Shown in pieces: positions 1 through 8,488 of a DNA stretch of 64,000 nucleotides. Under the pieces are notes generated by a model. The model was given only the letters and a program-made list of their open reading frames with translations. It searched no databases and was not told the origin of the DNA. The translations under genes were made by a program, and so were the position numbers. The stretch covers positions 248,001-312,000 of the forward strand of contig NZ_CP133594.1 of NCBI RefSeq assembly GCF_031312535.1, in the 5' to 3' direction. This DNA is from Methanolobus mangrovi (GTDB taxonomy: Archaea > Halobacteriota > Methanosarcinia > Methanosarcinales > Methanosarcinaceae). Numbering within the stretch: the first letter of the stretch is position 1; each line of letters opens with the position of its first letter.

Positions 1-629
1 AGCTCGTAGTCAGAGTTTGGGTTAAGCTGAAGGTGCATGTCTGATGCAGCGGTTGTAGGGGTTTCCCTTGGGTCCACTGTGACCATGGTCCTGTCAAAGC
101 GTCCTCTCTTGGTCCAGTATCCTCTTGGGAAGACACCATACCTTGACATGTGTCTTGGCATGGATTCCAGTGCGTTGACACCCCAGTATACGATCATGTC
201 AGCTCTGTTCTTTGCCTGACCGGCGGTAGCTCCTACCATACCGGATTCCTGAATACCCATGACAGTTGGTCCGTGGCAGATAGTTGCGTTTGAGTCTGCC
301 ATTCCACCAAGGTATTCGGCAATGTGAAGTCCTACTTCCTGAGCTTCACAGGATGTTTCGCTTCCAAGGAAGAAGAATGGCTTCTTTGAATTTACAAGGA
401 TGTCTGCTGCCATCTCCAGTGCTTCGTCCCAGCTTACGTCCTTTACCTTACCATTCTCTCTGATGGTTGGTTTAAGGATCCTGTGATGACTTACAACTTC
501 CTGGAATTTGGCGTTACCCATCTTGCATGCATTCTGGACATCTATTGTACCGTTCTTGACATCCAGATCTACCTGAACGTCATCACATGAACCTCCGCAA
601 ACCGGACAGATAATGTTCTTGTAGACCAT
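1..629 (-). CDS. fmdB: Formylmethanofuran dehydrogenase subunit B (partial)
   Basis: Molybdopterin-binding catalytic subunit of formylmethanofuran dehydrogenase, which reduces CO2 to formylmethanofuran (or oxidises it in methylotrophic growth) in the cytoplasm. Only the first 209 codons are present; the gene runs off the left edge. The N-terminus (MVYKNIICPVCGGSCDD) has the CxxC-x3-C type cysteines of the Fe-S site, and NATICHGPT holds the metal-ligand residue, encoded as Cys (TGC), not Sec. It is the last gene seen of a minus-strand operon in the order F-A-C-D-B, which matches the Mo-type fmd operon of Methanosarcina; the W-type fwd name cannot be excluded. Its start lies 2 nt beyond the fmdD stop. 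Confidence 0.93.
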   Translation of the reverse strand, partial: MVYKNIICPVCGGSCDDVQVDLDVKNGTIDVQNACKMGNAKFQEVVSHHRILKPTIRENGKVKDVSWDEALEMAADILVNSKKPFFFLGSETSCEAQEVGLHIAEYLGGMADSNATICHGPTVMGIQESGMVGATAGQAKNRADMIVYWGVNALESMPRHMSRYGVFPRGYWTKRGRFDRTMVTVDPRETPTTAASDMHLQLNPNSDYE

Positions 630-630
630 T

Positions 631-1020
631 TTATTCGCCTCCCATGTACATCTTCAGGACAACTTCCTCGGCGCTGAGGATCTCGTCGTCTGTAGGTTCA
701 ACAAAAACAGGGCTTCCCTTGTAACGTGGTGAACCGGTTGAGAATGTGTCAGGCTCAACAACTACATTTGCCCAGATGGACCTTGGTATGAATACCTGAC
801 CGGATCTCATTGCTTCAGTCACTTTTGTGCTAACTGCAACTGAGTATTTTCTATCTCTTGATATGACTGCCACTTTTTCAGGGCATCCAAGATATGCGAA
901 GTCTTCTGCACACATCCAGCAGACCGCACATTCCTTTGTGTAATCGTCGGTGTACTTGCTTCCACCTTTTGCAAGTCTACCTTCATCGATTGTACTACCT
1001 GTATTGAGTAATGCTTCCAT
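631..1020 (-). CDS. fmdD: Formylmethanofuran dehydrogenase subunit D
   Basis: Small molybdopterin-dinucleotide-binding subunit (about 129 aa, normal for FmdD/FwdD). It completes the pterin site formed with subunit B. A longer open frame reaches back to 1161 but runs inside fmdC; the start MEALLNTGSTIDEG at 1020 gives the usual N-terminus and sits just after the fmdC stop, so it was preferred. The DDYTKECAVCWMCAEDF segment is Cys-rich. It is co-transcribed with fmdC upstream and fmdB downstream with almost no spacer. Confidence 0.9.
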   Translation of the reverse strand: MEALLNTGSTIDEGRLAKGGSKYTDDYTKECAVCWMCAEDFAYLGCPEKVAVISRDRKYSVAVSTKVTEAMRSGQVFIPRSIWANVVVEPDTFSTGSPRYKGSPVFVEPTDDEILSAEEVVLKMYMGGE

Positions 1021-1030
1021 GAATATCACC

Positions 1031-1840
1031 TCACAGACACTCGTTGTTGTCACAGGATACATATAGTGTACCTTTTCCCTTCTGTGGGATGGCATAGTCG
1101 CCTGTGAACTTCTTGTATTCTCCGGGGCACTCGATGTCGTTGAACTTGAGGTCAGACTCAATGTCTACAAGCTCAAATCCAGGGGTGAATCTCTCAATAC
1201 ATCCACCTACAACAATGGTACCGCCGGTCATTTCTGCTCCAACGGTTCTGACAGCGTTTCCTTTTACAACGATAAGTCCAGAGCTAATGCGGATTCCGCA
1301 GAAGTGTTTGACATTACCGTTAATAATTATCTCTCCGCCACTAAGGCCGCCGCCAACCTGGCTTACAGCATCTCCATCAACGGTGATGCGCCCGCCGGTC
1401 ATGCCTTTCCAGCTACCGCGGTATGCACAGCCAACGTGGTCCTTTGTGTTTCCTTTAATATGGATGGAGCCGCCTTTCATTTCCATTCCGGCCCATGATT
1501 CAGCGTCACCTTCTACGATGATCTCTCCGCCTTCCATTCCAGAGCCTACATGCATTCCTGCAGAGCCTTTGATAAGGATTTTACCGGCTGTCATCTGTTG
1601 TCCGATACGCTTTACTCTTGGAACGTCTCCATCTACTATGATGGTAGTATCTTCTGCTGAGCTTCCACCGTTTCCTTCAACTGTAAAGAAATCAGTGAGT
1701 GGGTACTCTGCAGGTCCCTGCCACACGAGTACTTTTCCAATCTCATCGGCAGTTTTTCCGGCAAAGTTGTCAGGTGTGACAACCTCTGCCTCTACGGTAA
1801 GGTCGAAATTTCCTATTGGTTTAAGAATTACGTCTGCCAT
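1031..1840 (-). CDS. fmdC: Formylmethanofuran dehydrogenase subunit C
   Basis: Subunit C of the formylmethanofuran dehydrogenase complex, about 269 aa. The middle of the protein is built of GG-x-I-x-V-x-G-type repeats (for example GGEIIVEGDAE, GGRITVDGDA, GGEIIINGN), the right-handed beta-helix shared with the C-terminal domain of glutamate synthase; in the complex it scaffolds the A and B subunits. A GTG at 1849 would give three more residues, but the GGAG Shine-Dalgarno is better spaced for the ATG at 1840. The start sits 5 nt from the fmdA stop, so translation is probably coupled. Confidence 0.92.
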   Translation of the reverse strand: MADVILKPIGNFDLTVEAEVVTPDNFAGKTADEIGKVLVWQGPAEYPLTDFFTVEGNGGSSAEDTTIIVDGDVPRVKRIGQQMTAGKILIKGSAGMHVGSGMEGGEIIVEGDAESWAGMEMKGGSIHIKGNTKDHVGCAYRGSWKGMTGGRITVDGDAVSQVGGGLSGGEIIINGNVKHFCGIRISSGLIVVKGNAVRTVGAEMTGGTIVVGGCIERFTPGFELVDIESDLKFNDIECPGEYKKFTGDYAIPQKGKGTLYVSCDNNECL

Positions 1841-1845
1841 TAAAA

Positions 1846-3600
1846 TCACTTCTCCGCATTGACCTGGATCGGTGTTGGGTTTGCCAGGTACTTTTCTGGT
1901 GTTGGATATCTGTCAAAACCAATTGTGTAGTACTTGAACCACTTCTTTACATCTGCAAGCATACTCTTCTCATCGTCTGCATCTACTGCAATGTCAGTGT
2001 AGAATGTGTTCTTCTCAGGAATTGCAACGATCTCACCCATCTGGGATACGACCTCTCCTGCCTTGATGGTGTATGCAGCGTTCTCAAAGCCTCTTATGAT
2101 GCTCTCATAATCGTTGACCTCAAGCTTCTTTGGATCGATATTGTAGATAGCAACGTCACCGTCTGCACCGACGCCAAGGGTACCTTTCCTGTATGACATT
2201 CCAATTGTCCTTGCAGGGTTTGCACGGGTAAGAATGGCAATTTCGTTAAGTGTCATTTCCCTTGTTTCTCCGCCCAGGCCGGTTCTGTCCTGTGCCCACT
2301 TGTGACATTCGGCGAATGTGTCCTCTCTTGCCTTGTTGGACATAAGCCATGCAATGACCTGTGGGTATTTTGTAAATGGTCCACCGTTCGGGCTGTCGGT
2401 TGTCATGATGCTCTTCCATGCGTCCTTGACGTAGAGAAGTACTTCAAGACCCATTGCCCACTGTGAACTGTGTATAGGGTTGCTCTTCAGGTATTCGAAT
2501 GGAAGTACACCTGATCCACATTCACACTCTACATCTGTGTTTGACCATTTGTGGCCGGTAAGTACGTAGAGGTCGTGGATTGCAGGACCGTCACCGGTCA
2601 TAACTGTTGCGTCACCGAAAGGCACACAGCCACTGTCCATTACAACGTGGTCGTTGCTGTTGACGTAGTCAGTGATTCCTTTTACACCGGACTCGAAGTC
2701 TCTCCATGATGTACCACCGAAAGCATTGAACTGGCAGTGTGTGAGGTAAACTGACTCATGCCTCTTTGCATTTCTCTTAGTCTCTGCCCATTCAACATCT
2801 GTGTTTGGCTTTGCCTTGACACTCTTTGGTATTTTGAGTGAGTCCCTTGTAATTTCCCAGCATCCAGGGTGACCAAGGTTGTTTGCGTGCAGGTGCACAG
2901 GCATTGGGATTCCAAGCTTTTCGTTCAGTTCAGACAGGCTCTTTATCATATCTTCAGGTGTGACCTCGAAGTGAATGTTTGCCTGGTCAAGAGCTCCAAC
3001 GTTCTCTCCCCATCCCCAGTTCTCTACTCCACCAGGGTTGACACATTTTATACCATAGGTCTTGTGTGTCTTCATCATCCATGAGATGTATGCTGCTGCC
3101 TTATCGACATCTCCTTCCTTGAGATATCTCATGAGGAACCAGTTGTTACCCAGTACAAGGTATCCGCCCATGTCCAGCATAGGGGTTGAACGCATTTCCT
3201 CGTGTGTGTGGCGTGCTTCCATTGGTGGGACAGCTGCCTCGAAAACAGTTGTGTATCCCATCTTGGAGTACTCGTATCCTCCAAGGTAAACTGAAGGTAC
3301 AGTGTATCCTGTTCCGGAATGTGTGAGTGGTGTTCTCTTCTGGTAATGCTTGTAGTGGTCCTCTGGTCTCATCATCCTACCAGTATTGACCTTTGCTCCT
3401 GCTACGTGGGAGTGTGAGTCAACACCACCGGGCATAACGGTCTTGCCCTTTGCATCAATTTCCTTTACATCTTTCATGTCTGCGCTGGAAAGTTGAGTTA
3501 CGACTTTTCCGTCTTTGATGAAGATGTCCATGATTTCCCCGTCAATCTCATTGAGGGGGTCGTAAACGTAACCGTTCTTGATTGCAATAGTTCCTGCCAT
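1846..3600 (-). CDS. fmdA: Formylmethanofuran dehydrogenase subunit A
   Basis: Amidohydrolase-fold subunit (584 aa, near the family length) that condenses formate with methanofuran to give formylmethanofuran. The metal-site signature GVDSHSHVAG (HxH) lies near residue 62, the lysine that is carboxylated in this fold is in GIKCVNPGG near 185, further histidines are in VHLHANNLGHPG and YLTHCQF, and the Asp is in TTDSPNGG. It follows fmdF by 2 nt in the operon. No truncation or missing catalytic residue is visible. Confidence 0.95.
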   Translation of the reverse strand: MAGTIAIKNGYVYDPLNEIDGEIMDIFIKDGKVVTQLSSADMKDVKEIDAKGKTVMPGGVDSHSHVAGAKVNTGRMMRPEDHYKHYQKRTPLTHSGTGYTVPSVYLGGYEYSKMGYTTVFEAAVPPMEARHTHEEMRSTPMLDMGGYLVLGNNWFLMRYLKEGDVDKAAAYISWMMKTHKTYGIKCVNPGGVENWGWGENVGALDQANIHFEVTPEDMIKSLSELNEKLGIPMPVHLHANNLGHPGCWEITRDSLKIPKSVKAKPNTDVEWAETKRNAKRHESVYLTHCQFNAFGGTSWRDFESGVKGITDYVNSNDHVVMDSGCVPFGDATVMTGDGPAIHDLYVLTGHKWSNTDVECECGSGVLPFEYLKSNPIHSSQWAMGLEVLLYVKDAWKSIMTTDSPNGGPFTKYPQVIAWLMSNKAREDTFAECHKWAQDRTGLGGETREMTLNEIAILTRANPARTIGMSYRKGTLGVGADGDVAIYNIDPKKLEVNDYESIIRGFENAAYTIKAGEVVSQMGEIVAIPEKNTFYTDIAVDADDEKSMLADVKKWFKYYTIGFDRYPTPEKYLANPTPIQVNAEK

Positions 3601-3602
3601 AA

Positions 3603-4622
3603 TTATTCCTCCCTTGTCTCAAGTACGATGGCACTTACCGGGCAGATCATAGCACATGCACCGTCTGAACCACAGAGATCCTGGTTAACGACCTTTGCTA
3701 CGCCATTCCTTACTTCAAGGACCTTTTTGGCATCGACTTCGTTAAGGTATCCTGCTCCAACGTTATCGTCGGTTGCGTTTACAGGACAAACAATAACACA
3801 GTTTCCACAACCAAGGCATGCATCTTCATCGATGACAAGTGTGGAGGTAAGTGTAGGTCTCTTCATTTCAGCATTGAGAAGTTTCTTCTCAAGAAGCGCT
3901 TTCTTGTCAACTTCAGGAATAATGGCTGTTTTTGTAACAGTAATTGCTTCGACAGGACAGGCCATGTCACATGCACCACAATAGATACATGCATCAGCAC
4001 GCTGTGCAATCTTGTCAACCCTTTCTCCTTTTTCCCAGTCAGGGTTGAAAAGTGCATTACATGGGCATGTGTCTACGCATGTGCGACAGGCAGTACAGGT
4101 GTTCTCGTCCCTGAACCATGTTCCTTCAAATGGTTTTTCAACGCTGATAGCTTCAGCAGGACAGACAGCTTCACACCATCCACAGTGTATGCAACATTCG
4201 GTGTCGATCTTTGTCTCGCCGTCAACACTTGCGGTTCCATCGTTTGCAAGCCACTGTTTTACTTCGATGCATCCCTGCGGGCAGATCTGCTCGCAAAGTC
4301 CACAGTGAACACAGTTGTCATTGACAGTTGTGTCTTTAAGTGCAACGCTTATGTAACTATTGTCATTTACAGACTCTCCGGCCTGTTCCAGTTCAAGTGC
4401 ACCTGTTGGGCATGTCTTAGCACAGATTCCACATACAATGCAGAGTTCTGTCTGGTTCTCGAGGAAATCTTTGTCTATAAGTCCTCTTGCAACGGCTCCT
4501 ACTGAACCGAGAACTAATGAACCCTTAGGACATGCCATAACGCACGTTCCGCAACCGATACACTTCTCTGATGTGTATAACAGTTGCTTGTCGTCTTTTA
4601 CTCCAAACACTACTTCGTTCAT
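3603..4622 (-). CDS. fmdF: Polyferredoxin subunit F of formylmethanofuran dehydrogenase
   Basis: Iron-sulfur wiring subunit, about 339 aa, dominated by CxxCxxCxxxCP motifs: CIGCGTCVMACP, CIVCGICAKTCP, CVHCGLCEQICP, CIHCGWCEAVCP, CTACRTCVDTCP, CIYCGACDMACP, CLGCGNCVIVCP and a variant CGSDGACAMICP, so about eight [4Fe-4S] clusters in four ferredoxin pairs. It carries electrons between ferredoxin and the B subunit. The start MNEVVFGVKD at 4622 has a GGAG site; a frame open 81 nt further upstream adds residues that do not look like this family. It is the first gene of the operon here; no fmdE lies directly upstream. Confidence 0.93.
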   Translation of the reverse strand: MNEVVFGVKDDKQLLYTSEKCIGCGTCVMACPKGSLVLGSVGAVARGLIDKDFLENQTELCIVCGICAKTCPTGALELEQAGESVNDNSYISVALKDTTVNDNCVHCGLCEQICPQGCIEVKQWLANDGTASVDGETKIDTECCIHCGWCEAVCPAEAISVEKPFEGTWFRDENTCTACRTCVDTCPCNALFNPDWEKGERVDKIAQRADACIYCGACDMACPVEAITVTKTAIIPEVDKKALLEKKLLNAEMKRPTLTSTLVIDEDACLGCGNCVIVCPVNATDDNVGAGYLNEVDAKKVLEVRNGVAKVVNQDLCGSDGACAMICPVSAIVLETREE

Positions 4623-5168
4623 CTGATCTTCTCCGTAATCCTGCCTATGAATGCAAATGCTTCCAGGTAGATGTCCTGTAAATGATATACAGCAGTTCTG
4701 CAAATTTATCGCAGATATTGATACTGATGTCTGCTAAAGAACATTTATCAATCGAGCATTTTAATGTGTTTGCGGGCATGAATACGCCTTTTTCAACAAA
4801 CTTATCCTTTCAGGCAAAAAGCCATTCTGGTTAGCCTGCTTACAATCTTGACTCTAATGATCGTGTCACTATACTTAAATGATCTCCGAATCCGATGGAC
4901 CGGAGAATTGTAATTATAGTGACACGTATTTGTTATAAAAGTATCGTTTGTACCTGTTGTTGTTTGCAGTCTACAGATAAGTGTGTGTTTTCTCTGTATG
5001 ATACGAATAAAATATTATTATTGACGGTAGGGTATTCGGTGACTTTATATACCACTAATCATCCCCATATTATATGGGATATGTAATTGGGTCTTAAATC
5101 AATCATGTAGCTTTATTTGATACTATCAATTTTTGACCAAATTTTAATGTTTGCATGGAGATGGGAAT
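4623..5168. other. Divergent intergenic region, fmd operon / DUF1638-like gene
   Basis: About 545 nt without a convincing gene. Besides the palindrome it holds a clear plus-strand TATA box (GACTTTATATAC, about 5041-5052) roughly 115 nt before the gene at 5169. A matching TATA box for the minus-strand fmd operon was not obvious, so that operon probably has a long leader. Short open frames here (for example 4895-5086) lack ribosome sites and look random. Confidence 0.5.
4862..4926. repeat. 65-nt long palindrome upstream of fmdF
   Basis: Perfect 12-bp arms, CGTGTCACTATA (4862-4873) and TATAGTGACACG (4915-4926), enclose a second inverted repeat, CTCCG (about 4884-4888) with CGGAG (about 4901-4905). 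As RNA it would fold into a long hairpin with one internal loop. It lies between the divergent fmd operon and the gene at 5169, about 240 nt upstream of fmdF. It could be a two-site operator, a structured leader or a small RNA; I see no target-site duplication that would mark it as a mobile element. Confidence 0.7.
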
Positions 5169-5699
5169 ATGCCTTTGATGAGCATAATAGGTTGCACAGA
5201 ATTCGAAAAGGAAATCGTGGAATTATTAGCAGAAGATAAGATGATCGATCACCTGCTTGTTGTGAATGGGTCCAAATCTTTAGGACTTATATCTTCTCTC
5301 AAAAAAATGGGTTTAGTCCCGGATGTACTTTCTCCGGAAAGAATACCCAGTGGTTTGAAGAAAAGTAAAGGGTTCAATGTGCTTGTAACTCTACAGGATG
5401 TTAATGTATATCAGTCGCCAAAGCACATGAAAAGAGAGATTTACGAAAAAATAAAGTTCTATGGTTTAGTTTCCAATGGTATCCTTATAATCCATAGTTC
5501 ATGTGGAAGTATGTTTGATAACGCACTTTTGGATTTTTCTAATAGTCGTTTTCTCCTTGAACTGTTATCTTCAGAAAATGAGGATAATATCGGGGATAAA
5601 ACTGGTGAAGGCTTTTCAGACAACAAAGATATCCATACTGAAATTATAGAACAATATAGAAGCAGCTATAATAAACTTAAGGAACAGATACTTTCATAA
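5169..5699 (+). CDS. DUF1638-like protein
   Basis: About 176 aa, no signal peptide. The pattern IIGCTEFEKEIVELL near the N-terminus, followed by EIYEKIKFYGLVSNGILIIHS with SCGS, resembles DUF1638 proteins, which in methanogens often sit near corrinoid methyltransferase genes; this copy is shorter than usual and the family's GLCGN motif is replaced by SSCGS, so the assignment is tentative. ATG at 5169 has GGAG 8 nt upstream; an upstream TTG at 5151 is in frame but has no such site. It is divergent from the fmd operon and followed by the shikimate kinase operon. Function unknown. Confidence 0.5.
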   Translation: MPLMSIIGCTEFEKEIVELLAEDKMIDHLLVVNGSKSLGLISSLKKMGLVPDVLSPERIPSGLKKSKGFNVLVTLQDVNVYQSPKHMKREIYEKIKFYGLVSNGILIIHSSCGSMFDNALLDFSNSRFLLELLSSENEDNIGDKTGEGFSDNKDIHTEIIEQYRSSYNKLKEQILS

Positions 5700-5848
5700 C
5701 GGTCATATTCTAGAGTAGGATTTCTGTTTTCTCTTTTTTGAACATTATTCTTTAATAGTATATAGTACTGGTATGGAGAAATACAGTGGTTCACTTAGAA
5801 TAAGTGATACACTCTTGTCAATCTATAAAACGTTACAGGGATATCGGA

Positions 5849-6718
5849 ATGGTCTTAAATGGAAGTGCCTATGCACTTGGTGCTGGTACGGTTATCAACG
5901 CAATAGCCACATGGAAAGGTGCGGCTTTTGGTATCGATCTCAAAACATTTGCAGATGTAAAACTATCAGATGATATGTCCGGTATAACTGGTGTTATCGA
6001 AGGCATGCCGGATGCTGACACAAAACTTATTGAAAATTCGGTATCTTATGTACTTGAGCATTTTGGCATCGATATGGGTGGCACTGTAACAACAAGATCG
6101 GAGGTTCCCCTGGCAAGCGGTCTTAAAAGTAGCAGTGCTGCAGCAAATGCATCTGTTCTTGCAACCCTTGCTGCCATAGGTGAAGAACTCGATCCCTTTG
6201 AAGCAGTTAAAATAGGTGTAAGGGCCGCCCTCGATGCAAAAGTGACCATCACCGGGGCCCTGGATGATGCATGTGCTTCATTTTATGGTGGCTTTGTTGT
6301 AACTGACAACAGGGAAATGAAGCTACTAAAAAGAACAGAACATGAATATGACGTATTGATATTTGCACCGGATGAAAAGTCATTCAGTTCCAATACCAAT
6401 GTTTCACGTTCCAGAATGATTGCTCCGTGGGTGGATATTGCATATGATCTATCCCTGAAAGGCGACTTCGAAAAAGCCATGACACTGAATGGATTCCTGT
6501 ATTGCAGTGCACTTGGTTTTGATACCGAGTTCCTTATGCGTGCACTGGAAATTGGTGTCAAAGGTGTCTCTCTTTCAGGCACCGGCCCATCTTATGTGGC
6601 ACTTGTCACAGGGGACCAGGCAGGTGAGCTGGAAGATGCATGGAACGACTGTGGTACCAGCGGAACCATGATAAGGACTAACATAAATAATAAGGGTGCA
6701 AGTAATATCTTAGTCTAA
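5849..6718 (+). CDS. aroK: Archaeal shikimate kinase (GHMP family)
   Basis: Phosphorylates shikimate in the chorismate pathway; archaea use this GHMP-fold enzyme, unrelated to bacterial AroK. About 289 aa. The ATP loop PLASGLKSSSAAANA is the typical GHMP P-loop, preceded by GSAYALGAGTVINAI at the N-terminus and followed by a C-terminal GTGPSYVAL motif. The start at 5849 (MVLNGSAYAL) matches the usual start; 15 extra codons upstream are open but not family-like. It heads a cluster with chorismate mutase 21 nt downstream and purE. Confidence 0.92.
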   Translation: MVLNGSAYALGAGTVINAIATWKGAAFGIDLKTFADVKLSDDMSGITGVIEGMPDADTKLIENSVSYVLEHFGIDMGGTVTTRSEVPLASGLKSSSAAANASVLATLAAIGEELDPFEAVKIGVRAALDAKVTITGALDDACASFYGGFVVTDNREMKLLKRTEHEYDVLIFAPDEKSFSSNTNVSRSRMIAPWVDIAYDLSLKGDFEKAMTLNGFLYCSALGFDTEFLMRALEIGVKGVSLSGTGPSYVALVTGDQAGELEDAWNDCGTSGTMIRTNINNKGASNILV

Positions 6719-6739
6719 GTTTAAATTAGCGGGGAATAC

Positions 6740-7027
6740 ATGTCCACTATCAAAGAAGTACGTGAAGAAATAGAACAGATTGATAGCGAGATCATACAGC
6801 TTATCCATAAAAGGGTTGGTATGGCTGCAAAGGTGCTCGAAGCTAAGAAAAAAGAAGGGATAAACATCAATGACCCTTCACAGAACACCGTGGTTCAGGA
6901 CCGCGCAGCAGATGCTGCAGTAGAATTGAACCTTGATGCTTCTGCTGTAAAAGAGATATTCAATATATTGATACGCATGAATATAGAGCGTCAACAAGAG
7001 TTAAGGGGCGAAGGAAATCTTCCTTAG
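6740..7027 (+). CDS. aroQ: Chorismate mutase (AroQ type)
   Basis: 95-aa all-helical chorismate mutase converting chorismate to prephenate for Phe and Tyr synthesis. Visible family residues are REEIEQIDSEIIQLIHKR at the start (the REEIDxID...R helix), K of VLEAKKKEG and the C-terminal IRMNIERQQE with the substrate-binding Gln. It follows shikimate kinase and precedes purE by 9 nt, probably as one transcript. A GGGGAA ribosome site precedes the ATG. Confidence 0.92.
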   Translation: MSTIKEVREEIEQIDSEIIQLIHKRVGMAAKVLEAKKKEGININDPSQNTVVQDRAADAAVELNLDASAVKEIFNILIRMNIERQQELRGEGNLP

Positions 7028-7036
7028 GAGAATAAA

Positions 7037-7426
7037 ATGGTTGATATTGCATTAGTAATGGGTTCTGAATCTGACCGGTCTGTGGCAAACAGGGCAACCG
7101 GCGTTCTTGACAGCACAGATTATTCATATGATGTCCAGGTCATATCGGCTCATAGGAATCCTGACAAACTGGATGAGTATGTTGGACAGAGTGATGCAAA
7201 AGTGTTCATAGCCATAGCAGGTCTTTCTGCTGCGCTGCCCGGTGTTATAGCTTCAAAAACAAAAAAACCGGTAATAGGGGTTCCTGTAAGTGCAAAGATG
7301 ATGGGTCTTGATGCACTGCTATCAACTGCCCAGATGCCTCCGGGTGTACCGGTTGCAAGTGTGGGTGTTGATAACGGGGCAAATGCAGCCTATCTTGCAA
7401 TAAGAATACTGGATCTGATTCAGTAA
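7037..7426 (+). CDS. purE: PurE-type N5-CAIR mutase / AIR carboxylase
   Basis: Purine biosynthesis enzyme acting at the carboxy-AIR step. 129 aa, shorter than the roughly 160 aa of bacterial PurE. The substrate motif MGSESD and the SAHRNP motif are present. The AAHLPG loop of bacterial enzymes reads SAALPG here, so the active-site His in that loop is missing; this deserves care when assigning class I or class II chemistry. The stop overlaps the stop of the convergent response regulator by 7 nt. purF lies about 16 kb away in the same window. Confidence 0.85.
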   Translation: MVDIALVMGSESDRSVANRATGVLDSTDYSYDVQVISAHRNPDKLDEYVGQSDAKVFIAIAGLSAALPGVIASKTKKPVIGVPVSAKMMGLDALLSTAQMPPGVPVASVGVDNGANAAYLAIRILDLIQ

Positions 7427-8283
7427 TCTATTTTATTTAACTGGAATATACACTGCTCGTCCCCATTTCCTATGGTTTCGAGCACATCAACTTCCATATC
7501 CTGTCCGTAAATATCCAGGATTCTTGAGAATATGCCCCTTGACAGGGTACAGAGTATGGGGTTTAGTTGTGCTTCTTCTTTTCCCCATGGGCAAACATTT
7601 CCATGTATTGTGAAAATAGTGTTTTCAGTTGCCAAAAGTTCTGACTTAAACTCAGCTCCAAGCTGGTTTATTATCTGACAACATACATCACCTATGCATT
7701 CATAGTTCATGTTCTCGTTTTCAGAATCTGCATTTTCCAGAATAGCTTCTACGACCATATCTATCATCTGGTGTATAACAATACTTTTTTGTTCGCTTGG
7801 TAATGTTTTTAACAATACCGGGATGATCTGTGTGAGTACAGACCTGATCTTATTTTGGAGATTGAGTTTATCCCTTTCTGCCAGAAGATCATAATGCATA
7901 TTCTTCAATTTAAGTAATGAGTTTATACGTGTCAAAAGTTCCATCTTGTTGACTGGTTTCGTCAGGAATTCATCAGCTCCTGCATTTATACCAGCTATCC
8001 AGTCATCTCTTCCTGAAAGGGCTGTTACCATTATTACTGGTGTGAATTGGGTTTCAGGATTGCCTTTGAGGATTTCGCAGACCTGATATCCATTAAGTTC
8101 AGGCATCATGACATCAAGAAGTATCACATCGGGCTTTTCACTGTCTACAAGCTCAAGTGCTTCTTTCCCGTTAATGGCGGAGACGACTGTATATTTTTCC
8201 TCAAGATATGCTTTAAGCAATTCTATATTCATTATCTCATCATCAACGATGAGTATTTTTGGATCAGAGTTAGAGGATGTAAT
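7420..8283 (-). CDS. Response regulator with methanogen-type output domain (ATT start)
   Basis: Receiver domain (residues about 8-125) plus a C-terminal domain with VCPWGKEE-type cysteines that resembles the methanogen output domain MetOD1 (family call is from memory). The phospho-acceptor Asp is in VILLDVMMP and the Lys in FLTKPVNK. The first ATG of the frame (8232) would cut off the acidic pair; extended upstream the protein reads [16 protein letters not shown]. The only start with a good ribosome site (GGAG, 8-nt spacer) is ATT at 8283, so I place the start there. No histidine kinase is adjacent. The 3' end overlaps purE by 7 nt, convergent. Confidence 0.8.
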   Translation of the reverse strand: MTSSNSDPKILIVDDEIMNIELLKAYLEEKYTVVSAINGKEALELVDSEKPDVILLDVMMPELNGYQVCEILKGNPETQFTPVIMVTALSGRDDWIAGINAGADEFLTKPVNKMELLTRINSLLKLKNMHYDLLAERDKLNLQNKIRSVLTQIIPVLLKTLPSEQKSIVIHQMIDMVVEAILENADSENENMNYECIGDVCCQIINQLGAEFKSELLATENTIFTIHGNVCPWGKEEAQLNPILCTLSRGIFSRILDIYGQDMEVDVLETIGNGDEQCIFQLNKIDY

Positions 8284-8348
8284 GGTAAAATCTCCTTAAT
8301 GCCTTGTTTGATACGTTTTTGACCGGATGGTATGTAGTTATTAATTAT

Positions 8349-8364
8349 TTAATTATATAATTAA
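8349..8364. promoter_or_regulatory. AT-rich palindromic promoter element
   Basis: The perfect 16-bp palindrome TTAATTATATAATTAA contains a TATA-box sequence about 65-80 nt upstream of the ATT-start response regulator. A second TATA-like run (TTATTATATATA, about 8370-8381) follows. The roughly 200 nt up to the KaiC-like gene hold no gene. Confidence 0.45.
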
Positions 8365-8488
8365 TTTTTTATTATATATACATGATGGCTTTGCTGTATA
8401 TGTTCAAGGACTCTGGTGATTATTCAAAGTTATCACTACTCGTAATTTTAAAAGATGCAAAAAAAGTTATTGAACTCTAATATTTATT

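Noticed and set aside
1104-1862. 252-codon plus-strand open frame
   Set aside because: It is antisense to fmdC, Pro/Ser/Thr-rich as expected for the complement of a Gly/Ala-rich gene, and has no ribosome site.
4862-4926. The fmd-upstream palindrome as a MITE
   Set aside because: No target-site duplication at its edges and no second copy noticed in the window.
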